Shown here piece after piece: positions 28,110-36,902 of a stretch of DNA of 64,000 bases. How positions within the stretch are numbered: position 1 is the stretch's first letter; the number at the start of each line of letters is the position of its first letter. The stretch is taken from NCBI RefSeq assembly GCF_002909255.1, contig NZ_PIOB01000005.1, positions 186,001 to 250,000 on the forward strand. Direction: 5' to 3'. The position numbers were made by a program, and so were the translations under genes. The stretch is from Arenibacter hampyeongensis (GTDB lineage Bacteria > Bacteroidota > Bacteroidia > Flavobacteriales > Flavobacteriaceae). The notes beneath the pieces are model-generated. The model searched no databases. It was not told the DNA's origin and saw nothing but the letters and a program-made list of their open reading frames with translations.

Positions 28110-28928
28110 ATGAGTAAACTTTTTTCGATTGAAAATAAAATATATGCCTTATCCGGTGCAACTGGAACATTAGGAGGGTCAATTGCCAAATATCTTGTGG
28201 AAAATGGAGCCAAAGTATTGCTCTTGGGCAGGTCCTTGGATAAACTGGAAGAAAAATGCAAAGAATTAAATGAAATTCGTCCGAATAGTGCTCATTTGTT
28301 TGTTCTTGATGTAATGGATGAAAGTCAATTAACCGAATTGAAGAACACTATAATCACCCAGTTTAAGAGGTTGGATGGTTTGGTGAATTTGGCAGGAGGT
28401 AACATTCCCGGTGCCACTTTGAAACCGGATCAAACAATCTACGATATTGAACTTGGGGATACCCAAAAGGTAGTGGACATAAATTTGTTCGGTACCGTAA
28501 TTCCAACTATAGTGCTTAGTGAAATTATGGCAAAACAAGGTTTTGGATCTATTATAAATATATCTTCTATGGCCGCTAAACAGACCATTTCACGAGTATT
28601 GGGCTATTCCATGGCCAAGGCAGGAGTGGATATTTTTACCAAGTGGATGGCCAATGAACTGGCCTCTAAGTTTAGTGATAAGATAAGGGTGAATGCCATT
28701 GCCCCCGGATTTTTTATCGGAAATCAGAATAGAAGACTGTTGACCAATGAGGACGGGTCCTTTACGGACAGGGGAGAAAAGATCATTACCAATACTCCTA
28801 TGGGTCGTTTTGGAGACGCCTCCGAACTTAACGGAATGGTACATTATCTGCTCAGTGACGCCTCTTCTTTTGTGACTGGTACCATTTATGATATCGACGG
28901 AGGTTTTAGTTCCTTCTCAGGGGTATGA
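28110..28928 (+). CDS. uxuB: D-fructuronate reductase (D-mannonate oxidoreductase), SDR type
   Basis: This 272-residue short-chain dehydrogenase reduces D-fructuronate to D-mannonate with NAD(P)H in the cytoplasm. It has the cofactor motif SGATGTLGGSIAKYL (about 16-30), NLAGG, the catalytic Ser with YSMAKAG (Tyr-x3-Lys), and the C-terminal APGFFIGNQNRRLL and TPMGRFGD segments that resemble SDR-type UxuB. The ATG at 28110 is chosen over the TTG one codon earlier. uxuA downstream supports the assignment; a general SDR without this role is the alternative. Confidence 0.87.
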   Translation: MSKLFSIENKIYALSGATGTLGGSIAKYLVENGAKVLLLGRSLDKLEEKCKELNEIRPNSAHLFVLDVMDESQLTELKNTIITQFKRLDGLVNLAGGNIPGATLKPDQTIYDIELGDTQKVVDINLFGTVIPTIVLSEIMAKQGFGSIINISSMAAKQTISRVLGYSMAKAGVDIFTKWMANELASKFSDKIRVNAIAPGFFIGNQNRRLLTNEDGSFTDRGEKIITNTPMGRFGDASELNGMVHYLLSDASSFVTGTIYDIDGGFSSFSGV

Positions 28929-28995
28929 TTTTTGCATATTCAAAAATATGACAATATAATAATTCGACCGTAGATCAAGTTCTCCTATGTAGAGA

Positions 28996-29034
28996 AGCCT
29001 GCCCCGATTTTTTGCGGGGGTTAGGCTGTGTTTT
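28996..29034 (+). terminator. Hairpin between uxuB and uxuA
   Basis: AGCCT-CCCCG (28996-29006) pairs with CGGGG-AGGCT (29015-29027) across a small internal bulge, followed by GTGTTTT. It may be an attenuating terminator or part of a dispersed repeat that continues to 29100. Confidence 0.5.
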
Positions 29035-29070
29035 CGGATCTGGAGGGATTGCCGTGAATATTAGAAGCGT

Positions 29071-29100
29071 TATGCTGAGCGTAGTCCAAATACTGTCGGG
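29071..29100. repeat. Candidate dispersed intergenic repeat
   Basis: The segment CTGAGCGTAGTC and its surroundings resemble a short sequence often scattered between genes in flavobacterial genomes. Only one copy is in this window, so repetition cannot be shown here. Confidence 0.3.
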
Positions 29101-29146
29101 AAGTCCTTATTATTACAAAGAAATAACTTATTAATAACGCTGATAA

Positions 29147-30349
29147 TTGAAATATTTAAAAAGAACACTAAGGTGGTTCGGGCCCAGTTTTGGAGTGAGC
29201 CTAAAGGATATCAAGGAACTAGGTGTTGCGGGCGTTGTAACTGCCTGCCACCAGGTACCCATTGGAGAGGTTTGGTCATCACAAGTAATAAGGGAACTTA
29301 AGCAAGAAATAGAGTCCAACGGCTTGGAGTGGTCCGTAGTTGAAAGCGTTAATATCCATAAGGCAATTAAATACGGGTTACCTGAACGGGACATCTATAT
29401 TCGGAATTATATTGAGACCCTCCAAAATTTAGCAGAAAATAACATTAAGGTAGTCTGCTATAATTTTATGCAATTGATAGATTGGACCCGTACCCAATTG
29501 GATTATCTTCTTCCCACCGGGGCACTAAGCTTGTTGTACGACCCTGTGGCTATTGCCGCATTTGATTTGTATATCCTTCAAAGGGATAGGGCAGCTGAGG
29601 TTTATGGAGATGAATTGGTCAATAAGGCGGAACATTATTATAGGACACTGGACCAAGAGGGCCGTGAGCGCCTAAAAGGTGCTATTTTGGCAGGAATGCC
29701 CGGTTCCAAGGACGGTATTCCACTTTCCGATTTTAGGGCCACCTTAGAGGAGGTAAGTAAGATAGAAAAAGCCGTACTTAGAGAAAATTTGGCATATTTT
29801 TTAAAGGCTATTATTCCAGAAGCCGAAAAGCTGGGCGTAAAAATGGCCCTGCATCCCGATGACCCACCATTCCCTGTTTTTGGAATTCCTCGCATTGCCT
29901 CTACTTATGAGGATTTAAAATATATTTTGGATTGTGCTCCGTCTCCAAGCAACGGATTAACGTTTTGTTCGGGATCCTTGGGTGCGGTAGAATCCAATGA
30001 TCTGCTTAAAATTATAGTGGATTTTGGATCCCAAATTCATTTTTTACATTTAAGAAATGTTTCAAGGGAAAAAGATGGTAGATTTTATGAAGCTGCCCAT
30101 TTGGATGGGTCCATACCTATGCCCAAGATAATGCTGGAGATTGTTAAGGAACAACAAAGGAGGCATCAAAGTGGACTTGGAGAGGTGGCCATACCTATCA
30201 GGCCAGATCACGGACATGTTTTGTTGGATGATAAAAAAAGGAAAGATGAGTTTTACTCCGGGTATTCCTTAATTGGAAGGGCAATTGGCATGGCCGAGCT
30301 TCACGGATTGGAAAAGGGCATCAGGGAATTGCTCATAAAAACTACATAA
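29147..30349 (+). CDS. uxuA: Mannonate dehydratase
   Basis: UxuA removes water from D-mannonate to give 2-keto-3-deoxygluconate. The 400-residue protein has the family start LRWFGPSFGVSL, GVVTACHQVPIGEVW, KVVCYNFM, the metal-site region MALHPDDPP and HFLHLRN, and the late IRPDHGHVLLDD. The start must be TTG: stop codons TGA and TAA come immediately before it in frame, and no ATG occurs until well past conserved sequence. It follows uxuB by about 220 bases containing a hairpin. Confidence 0.95.
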   Translation: MKYLKRTLRWFGPSFGVSLKDIKELGVAGVVTACHQVPIGEVWSSQVIRELKQEIESNGLEWSVVESVNIHKAIKYGLPERDIYIRNYIETLQNLAENNIKVVCYNFMQLIDWTRTQLDYLLPTGALSLLYDPVAIAAFDLYILQRDRAAEVYGDELVNKAEHYYRTLDQEGRERLKGAILAGMPGSKDGIPLSDFRATLEEVSKIEKAVLRENLAYFLKAIIPEAEKLGVKMALHPDDPPFPVFGIPRIASTYEDLKYILDCAPSPSNGLTFCSGSLGAVESNDLLKIIVDFGSQIHFLHLRNVSREKDGRFYEAAHLDGSIPMPKIMLEIVKEQQRRHQSGLGEVAIPIRPDHGHVLLDDKKRKDEFYSGYSLIGRAIGMAELHGLEKGIRELLIKTT

Positions 30350-30479
30350 AGAATATTTAAAAGGGAGAGTGGATAATTAAGGAAGACGCAATCGTATGGC
30401 CAGAATTATATGGAATAGTTGCTAAAGTTCAAAAAATGAGTATTTTTAAGTTTTGGAAAGAAAATATAAGAGACAATTG

Positions 30480-30493
30480 CGTTAACGTTAACG
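30480..30493. promoter_or_regulatory. Perfect palindrome CGTTAACGTTAACG upstream of dctP
   Basis: A 14-base palindrome with a central CG, 13 bases before the first dctP ATG, preceded by TTGCG. A half-site ACGCAATCG, identical to the left part of the susC operator, lies at 30386-30394. Both fit control by the LacI-family regulator of this locus. Confidence 0.45.
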
Positions 30494-30506
30494 TTCAATT
30501 AATAAA

Positions 30507-31508
30507 ATGTATATGCAAGTTTATAAATCCCTAATGAAAAATTTAGTTGTAGTGATTGGCGTTTTGGCATGTTTGGGCTTGTATTCTTGTTCAGATATTA
30601 CTGATCACAAAACCTTATTCTTTGCCCACTCCCTGCCAATAACGCATCCGGTCCATAAAGGAATATTGGCCATGCAAGAGGCTCTTCATGAAAAATCGGG
30701 CGGAAAGTTGAAGATTAAAATATTTCCCGATGGCCAATTGGGTACAGAAAGGGAGGTCTTGGAATTATTGCAAATAGGCAGTGTGGCCATGACCAAGGTA
30801 AGTGCAGCATCCATGTCCAGTTTTTCACCGGAATATAGGGTTTTGGGAGTTCCTTACTTATTTAGGGACAGCGAACATATGTTCAATGTATTGGAAGGAC
30901 CTATAGGAAAGGAACTTTTGGAAGGTGGCAGTGAATATTTGCTACGTGGCCTCTGTTTTTATGATGCCGGTAGTAGAAGCTTCTATACCTTGGATGGATT
31001 TATAAAGACGCCAGAGGATTTAAAGGGTAAAAAGATAAGGGTAATGAACGACCAAATGGCCGTTAATATGGTAAACGACCTAGGTGGGTCCGCTACCCCA
31101 ATGGCCTATGGTGAACTATATACGGCTTTACAACAAAGGGTTGTAGATGGTGCGGAGAATAATGTTCCTTCCTTTGTAACTTCAAACCACTATGAGGTGT
31201 GCAAATTTTATACCCTAGACCAGCACAGTATGGTACCGGATGTTGTTGTGGTAGGTACCAAGTTTTGGGATACTTTGAGCGATGTAGAAAAAGGTTGGTT
31301 ACAGGAAGCCGCAGACGATAGCGTAAAAAAACAAAAAATATATTGGCAGGAAACTGTGGAGGAAGGTATGGAAATTCTGGAAAAGGCCAATGTGCAAATC
31401 TACAATCCTGATAAAAGTCCCTTCGTAGAAAAGACCAAGTCTATTTTGGAGGATTTGAAGGAGGATCCCAAAATGAAAAAAATAATCGACCAAATTAACA
31501 ATCAATAA
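30507..31508 (+). CDS. dctP: TRAP transporter solute-binding lipoprotein
   Basis: This DctP-family binding protein (333 residues) captures a carboxylated solute for the TRAP permease, most likely a uronate given the neighbours. The lipobox LYSC suits a start at ATG 30534 (Cys19) as well as 30507 (Cys28); the later start gives the more normal signal peptide. Family features are PITHPVHKGILAM, FPDGQLGTEREVLELL, the carboxylate-binding region LKGKKIRVMND and ATPMAYGELYTALQQRVVDG. Its stop codon overlaps the dctQ start (TAATG). Confidence 0.94.
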   Translation: MYMQVYKSLMKNLVVVIGVLACLGLYSCSDITDHKTLFFAHSLPITHPVHKGILAMQEALHEKSGGKLKIKIFPDGQLGTEREVLELLQIGSVAMTKVSAASMSSFSPEYRVLGVPYLFRDSEHMFNVLEGPIGKELLEGGSEYLLRGLCFYDAGSRSFYTLDGFIKTPEDLKGKKIRVMNDQMAVNMVNDLGGSATPMAYGELYTALQQRVVDGAENNVPSFVTSNHYEVCKFYTLDQHSMVPDVVVVGTKFWDTLSDVEKGWLQEAADDSVKKQKIYWQETVEEGMEILEKANVQIYNPDKSPFVEKTKSILEDLKEDPKMKKIIDQINNQ

Positions 31509-31996
31509 TGCAAACGACGTACAGAATATTGAATAAGGCCATTGAAGGATTGTTGGTACTTATATTTAGTTTATTGGTGCTCGATGTGGTATGGCAGGTA
31601 GTCTCTAGGTACTTAGTGGGTCAATCCAGCTCCTTTACTGAGGAATTTGCAAGATTTTCATTGATATGGCTAACCGTTTTGGGTGCTGCTTATATCAACG
31701 GACAAAAGGAAGGCCATCTTTCCATGGATTTTTTATTATCTAAACTTCCAGCAGACAAACAAAAAAAGAGACATAGAATAATACAGGTGGTTATGGCGGT
31801 TTTCGCTTTGGTCATCATGGTTATTGGAGGAGGAAACTTGGTTTATACTACCTTAAAGTTGGGGCAATTGTCGCCAGCTTTATTGGTTCCCTTGGGCTAT
31901 GTTTACGCCATTGTACCTATTTGTGGTCTAATGATCATTTTCTTTTCCGTGTATCACATTAAAATAACCTTTAACGCCAACAACAATGAGTATTGA
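31508..31996 (+). CDS. dctQ: TRAP transporter small permease
   Basis: This 162-residue inner-membrane protein has four predicted spans and the DctQ signature FTEEFARFSLIWLTVLGAAY. It begins on the last base of dctP and overlaps dctM by 11 bases, so the three subunits are translationally coupled. It links the binding protein and DctM. Confidence 0.93.
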   Translation: MQTTYRILNKAIEGLLVLIFSLLVLDVVWQVVSRYLVGQSSSFTEEFARFSLIWLTVLGAAYINGQKEGHLSMDFLLSKLPADKQKKRHRIIQVVMAVFALVIMVIGGGNLVYTTLKLGQLSPALLVPLGYVYAIVPICGLMIIFFSVYHIKITFNANNNEY

Positions 31997-33296
31997 AACC
32001 ATAAGTATCCTAGTATTGTTTATTAGTTTTATGGGCTTGTTGGCTTATGGTGTACCAGTGGCATATGCCATCGGAATATCTACAACCATTACCTTATTGA
32101 TCAATATAGCCTATATGCCAGCTACTACCACTGTTAGTCAGAGAATGACAACGGGTATAGATAATTTTGCCTTATTGGCCATTCCATTCTTTATATTGGC
32201 CGGAGAAATAATGAACCGTGGAGGTATTGCAAACCGCTTGATCGACTTTGCAAAATCGCTTATTGGTAGTTTGCCAGGGGGCATGGCGTATGTAAATATT
32301 ATCTCTGCCATGTTGTTCGGTGCCATATCAGGATCGGCCATAGCCGCTGCATCCGCCATAGGGAGTACCTTGACGGAAAAAATGGCGAAGGATGGATACC
32401 CTAGGGAATTTAGTGCCGCGGTAAATATAAGTGCATCAACGACAGGGCTTTTAATACCTCCAAGCAATGTTTTAATAATTTTCGCCTTGGCCAGTGGAGG
32501 AACCGCTTCTGTGGCCGCTTTGTTTATTGCGGGTTATATTCCGGGAATATTAGTGGGCTTGGCCATTATGTTGATGGTCTATTTTTATGCCAGGAAAAAA
32601 GGTTTGCCCAAGGAGGAAAGGGTGAGCTTTAAAAAACTGTTCATTGATTTTAAAAATGCTATCTTAAGTTTAACTTTATTGGTAATAGTAGTGGGCGGTA
32701 TCGTTGCCGGAATTTTTACGGCTACGGAAGCAGCAGCCATTGCCGTAGTTTATGCTATTTTGTTGGGCTTTGTGAACAAGGAACTTAAGTTTGCCGATTT
32801 TAGGCCTATTCTTCTTCGAAGTGCCAAGACAACAGCTATTGTTATGTTTTTGATATCAACTTCCATGGCCATGTCCTGGTTGTTCTCTTTCGAATCCATT
32901 CCACAATCATTGACAGGCTTCCTATTGGAATCTGTAAAGAATCCCTTGTTGGTACTACTGTTTATTAATATTACGCTACTCGTTGTGGGTACCTTTATGG
33001 ATATGACCCCGGCGGTACTTATTTTCACACCTATATTTTTGCCTGTAGTAATGGCATTGGGGATGCATCCGGTTCAATTTGGAATGGTAATCGTTCTCAA
33101 TTTATGTATTGGGGTATGTACCCCGCCAGTAGGTACACTGCTATTTGTGGGTAGTGGTGTGGCCAAAGTACCGGTCACAAAAGTTATCAAGCCCTTATTG
33201 CCTTTATTGGCGGCAATGACGACCGTATTGTTGATCCTTACCTATGTGCCTGAACTATCATTATGGTTGCCTAGAGTATTTGGTTTGATCGAATAA
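31986..33296 (+). CDS. dctM: TRAP transporter large permease
   Basis: This 436-residue protein has 12 or so membrane spans and the DctM features AIPFFILAGEIMNRGGIA, GAISGSAIAAASAIGS and VNISASTTGLLIPPSN. It carries out sodium-driven import of the ligand delivered by DctP. It ends the uronate operon, before a strong terminator. No 2-keto-3-deoxygluconate kinase or aldolase gene follows, so these must lie elsewhere in the genome. Confidence 0.95.
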   Translation: MSIETISILVLFISFMGLLAYGVPVAYAIGISTTITLLINIAYMPATTTVSQRMTTGIDNFALLAIPFFILAGEIMNRGGIANRLIDFAKSLIGSLPGGMAYVNIISAMLFGAISGSAIAAASAIGSTLTEKMAKDGYPREFSAAVNISASTTGLLIPPSNVLIIFALASGGTASVAALFIAGYIPGILVGLAIMLMVYFYARKKGLPKEERVSFKKLFIDFKNAILSLTLLVIVVGGIVAGIFTATEAAAIAVVYAILLGFVNKELKFADFRPILLRSAKTTAIVMFLISTSMAMSWLFSFESIPQSLTGFLLESVKNPLLVLLFINITLLVVGTFMDMTPAVLIFTPIFLPVVMALGMHPVQFGMVIVLNLCIGVCTPPVGTLLFVGSGVAKVPVTKVIKPLLPLLAAMTTVLLILTYVPELSLWLPRVFGLIE

Positions 33297-33319
33297 TAAT
33301 CTCGATTTTAAATTTTATT

Positions 33320-33359
33320 AAAAGTCCCTTTTGCTTTAATGTAATAGGGACTTTTTTTT
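33320..33359 (+). terminator. Terminator of the uronate operon
   Basis: AAAAGTCCCT (33320-33329) pairs with AGGGACTTTT (33346-33355), followed by a long T run, 24 bases after the dctM stop. Confidence 0.9.
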
Positions 33360-33599
33360 GATGTACTGCCTGTTTGATTTTTTTACTTCAGCTTTTTTAT
33401 TTCCCTTAAGGATTCCCCATGTTTATAAATTGTTATGTCCTTTCTTTCTAAGTCCTCGTCCTAAGTAATTCAAGTTCAATCAAGTATTGTGAATCCTTGT
33501 TCCAGCTTGGATTCTAATTATTTTCCTTAACATAATCTTAATAAATTCATATTAATAAATTTAACTATTAGTAAAAATCAATTGTTTTATTTGTCAATA

Positions 33600-33660
33600 A
33601 AATTTACTTATATGAAATATTTTTATAAATTGCGATGAAAGTTTTCATATAAGTAAATTT
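33600..33660. promoter_or_regulatory. Perfect 18-base inverted repeat upstream of susC
   Basis: Arms at 33600-33617 and 33643-33660 match without mismatch around a 25-base spacer, ending 33 bases before the susC ATG. It could be a binding site for a large dimeric regulator or a leader RNA hairpin controlling the phosphonate locus. Confidence 0.7.
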
Positions 33661-33693
33661 ATATTAAGATTTATTTAACTAAATAAACCAACA

Positions 33694-36600
33694 ATGAACA
33701 AAAGAAAAACTAAATTATTGGGGCTGTTATTTTCCGTTGGAATAGCCCAGATCTTATCCGCCAACATGTTGAATTCGAACATTGAAGCGAAGGGAACTTC
33801 CTCACTATTTATTGAGGTAAGCGTACAACAACAAATCACCGGTACCGTTGTGGACGAAGATGGTTTGCCCTTGTCCGGGGCGTCCGTATTGGTAAAAGGA
33901 ACTACCAATGGGGTGGTTGCCGATTTTGATGGAAATTTCAGTATAGAAGTAGCTTCTGGAAGTACACTGGTAATTTCTTACGTGGGTTTTGAGACCAAAG
34001 AGATTGTTTTAGGCCTTGAAAACAAACTGAAAATTGTCTTGACTGCTGGCAATGCCTTGGAGGAGGTCGTAGTAACTGCCTTGGGAATCAGGAAGGAAAA
34101 AAGGCGAGTGGGCTACGCCACCCAAGAAGTAACAGGTGAATCCCTGCAAAAGGCAATTGCACCGAATGTGGTGGAATCCTTAACAGGAAAAATTTCTGGT
34201 GTAACTGTAACAAGTAATGGTTCGGATTTCTTTTCCGATCCCCAGATATATTTAAGAGGTGAAAAGCCGTTGATAGTTGTAGACGGTGTACCTCAGCCAA
34301 ACAGTGATTTTTGGAACCTTGCCTCGGATGATATTGAAAATATTACCGTTTTAAAAGGTGCGGCAGCTTCCGCGCTTTACGGTTCCTTGGGTGCAAATGG
34401 AGCTATTCAAATAACCATGAAATCAGGAAAGGGAGTAGATGGAACAGTGATTTCTTTTAATTCTTCAACTACTTTTCAAGGTGGATTTCTTAGGATACCT
34501 CATGGTCAAACACAATATGGACCTGGAAATACAGGAAGATATGAGTTTGGCACTGGCGCAGCCGGTGGTGGAGGTGTTAACGATTTTGATTACTCTGTTT
34601 GGGGTCCAAAATTTGACGGAAGGCTTGTTAAGCAATTCGATTCACCTATTGATCCAGAAACAGGTGAGCGAATACCTACACCATGGATTTCCAGGGGGGA
34701 TGACAATTTGAAGAACTTTATGGAGGTGGGTATGGTTACCTCCAATAACGTAACCGTACAATCGAGTTCTGATAAAGGCAGTTTTGTAATTTCCAATAGC
34801 TATAAATACGCCAAAGCTTCAACACCAGGACAGCGTTTGGATATAAATACCTTTAGATTAAGAGGGAACCTGATTCTTTCTGATGCTGTTAACATAGATG
34901 GATCACTACAGTATAATTATCAATATTCGGACAATAGGATCAGGGGGACTTATGGGCCAACTTCACCAATTTACCTTTTAAGCATTTGGGGAGGTGCCAA
35001 TTTTGATGTCCGTAATTTTGATGGTGATAATATTTGGCTTCCCGGTAAAGAAGGGATCAAACAAAATTTTGTGGAGAATTGGAGATATAATAATCCATAT
35101 ATCCTATCACATTATTGGAAAAAACCGTGGACAAAGAATGACATTCTAACCTATCTACAGGGAAATTTTAAACTTTCGGAAAAGGTAAGTGCATCTATTC
35201 GGTCAACCTTAAATTCGTATTCCCTGACCAATAATGAGGAAATTTCCAAGGACATATATAATTATGATATACCGGATAGAGGAGGTAGATTTAGATATAA
35301 TGCTACGCGATATTTTGAGAACAATACGGATTTTTTGATTTCCTATAATGATGATTTTTTTGATGACGAAGTTCGTTTAAATGGAACTTTAGGGGGCAAC
35401 CAGAGATATTTAAGGATAGAAAACGAGAGTGCGAGTACTACCCAATTAATTATTCCTGAAATTTTTACTTTGGACAATTCGGTTGACCAGGTAACTCCCA
35501 CAAGTAGTAAAGAGTATAAAGGGGTATACAGTGCCTATGCTGCGATTGATTTTTCCTATAGAAATCAATTGTTTTTTGGGATGACGGGAAGGGTAGATAA
35601 ATCTTCCACCCTACCATCCGCAAATGACACATTTTTCTATCCATCGGTATATATGAGTGCAGTACTTAGCGATATTTTTGAGTTACCAGAGCCCATTAGC
35701 TATTTAAAACTTAGATCAGCCTATGCTCAGGTAGGTGGAGATTTGGGTATTTATGAGGCTACTAATTCGTATAGTACCGGTAGACTTAGGGATTTGCCTA
35801 CGGCCAGTTATCCCGGAACCTTGGAAAACCCTAATTTAAAGCCCTCATTTACAAATTCATTTGAATATGGATTTGAGATGAAGTTGTTCAAAGGCCGATT
35901 TGGTATTGATTTCTCTTATTACGAAAATGAATTTGGGCCACAAATTTATACACAGCCTTTTTCATCTTCTTCAGGATATGATGGTATCCGATTAAATGGT
36001 AGGACTACAGAACGAAGGGGAATGGATTTTAGCATCAATGCTATGCCAGTAAAGACCGATAATTTTAATTGGTCAATGATCGTTAATTTTGATAAATCTA
36101 AAGAGTACTTAATTTCTTTGCCTCCATTGCCTGATGGAACCCCGCAGGAAAATGAAGGTAGAACAAGAGTTGGCGCGCTTATAGGGGATTATTGGTATTC
36201 CGAATGGGAAAGGACGCCGGACGGTCAATTGATTATTAAGTCTAATGGTCTTCCTAAAATTACTGATTTCCCTGTAAATCAAGGAAATACACAGCCTGAT
36301 TTTACGGCAAGTGTAAACAATTCACTAACCTACAAAAATCTATCGCTTAATTTTTTAATAGATGGTCGCTTTGGAGGGTCTACCTACGATCGATATGAAA
36401 GGGACTTATGGCGAGCTGGTGGTCATCCAGATGCAATTCACCCAGAAAGAGAGCTTTCAAATATTGCTTATGTCCATGGTGGGGATGCCAAGACCATGCA
36501 AATTGATGGTGTAGCCATTGTTTCAGGTGAGGCAACCTATGATCCTGATGGAAATATAGTAACGGACACCAGGATTTTTGAGCCAAGCACATATAAAGTG

Positions 36601-36891
36601 GACTATCAAACCTGGGCCGGAGGATATAAGGCTGCATGGCAGAATGTTTTAATAGAAAAGACCTTTGCCAAACTTAGGGAGGTATCATTGACCTATATGC
36701 TCCCATCCAAGTTGTTGGAAAAAACGTTTATAGATTCTGCTTCTATCTCCTTGATAGGAAGAAATCTTTTGTATTGGACCAAGGATGACACATTTGGAGA
36801 TTTGGATACCTATACTGTAAGTACAGGCGATACCAATTTACAATTGCCTTCACAAAGATCTTACGGATTTAACTTAAACTTTCAATTCTAA
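33694..36891 (+). CDS. SusC/RagA-family TonB-dependent receptor of the phosphonate locus
   Basis: This 1065-residue receptor has a signal segment (about 1-30), a carboxypeptidase-regulatory-like domain (about 48-120, ITGTVVDEDGLPLSGASV through ISYVGFETKEI), the signature LEEVVVTALGIRKEKRRVGY, a plug (about 135-230; YLRGEKPLIVVDGV, ALYGSLGANGAI) and a barrel. Its divergence from the uronate SusC shows it has another substrate. All twelve genes downstream to 54733 are on the same strand and most handle phosphonates, phosphodiesters or bind glycans, so the likely cargo is a phosphonate-bearing oligomer. Confidence 0.97.
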   Translation: MNKRKTKLLGLLFSVGIAQILSANMLNSNIEAKGTSSLFIEVSVQQQITGTVVDEDGLPLSGASVLVKGTTNGVVADFDGNFSIEVASGSTLVISYVGFETKEIVLGLENKLKIVLTAGNALEEVVVTALGIRKEKRRVGYATQEVTGESLQKAIAPNVVESLTGKISGVTVTSNGSDFFSDPQIYLRGEKPLIVVDGVPQPNSDFWNLASDDIENITVLKGAAASALYGSLGANGAIQITMKSGKGVDGTVISFNSSTTFQGGFLRIPHGQTQYGPGNTGRYEFGTGAAGGGGVNDFDYSVWGPKFDGRLVKQFDSPIDPETGERIPTPWISRGDDNLKNFMEVGMVTSNNVTVQSSSDKGSFVISNSYKYAKASTPGQRLDINTFRLRGNLILSDAVNIDGSLQYNYQYSDNRIRGTYGPTSPIYLLSIWGGANFDVRNFDGDNIWLPGKEGIKQNFVENWRYNNPYILSHYWKKPWTKNDILTYLQGNFKLSEKVSASIRSTLNSYSLTNNEEISKDIYNYDIPDRGGRFRYNATRYFENNTDFLISYNDDFFDDEVRLNGTLGGNQRYLRIENESASTTQLIIPEIFTLDNSVDQVTPTSSKEYKGVYSAYAAIDFSYRNQLFFGMTGRVDKSSTLPSANDTFFYPSVYMSAVLSDIFELPEPISYLKLRSAYAQVGGDLGIYEATNSYSTGRLRDLPTASYPGTLENPNLKPSFTNSFEYGFEMKLFKGRFGIDFSYYENEFGPQIYTQPFSSSSGYDGIRLNGRTTERRGMDFSINAMPVKTDNFNWSMIVNFDKSKEYLISLPPLPDGTPQENEGRTRVGALIGDYWYSEWERTPDGQLIIKSNGLPKITDFPVNQGNTQPDFTASVNNSLTYKNLSLNFLIDGRFGGSTYDRYERDLWRAGGHPDAIHPERELSNIAYVHGGDAKTMQIDGVAIVSGEATYDPDGNIVTDTRIFEPSTYKVDYQTWAGGYKAAWQNVLIEKTFAKLREVSLTYMLPSKLLEKTFIDSASISLIGRNLLYWTKDDTFGDLDTYTVSTGDTNLQLPSQRSYGFNLNFQF

Positions 36892-36902
36892 AAATATTTA
36901 AG

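Larger units (their letters stand above)
33297..33693. other. Intergenic region before the phosphonate-locus susC
   Basis: These 400 AT-rich bases hold the uronate-operon terminator and an 18-base inverted repeat close to the susC start. No gene is seen; a clean TAnnTTTG promoter is not obvious, so the promoter may depend on an activator or another sigma factor. Confidence 0.5.
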
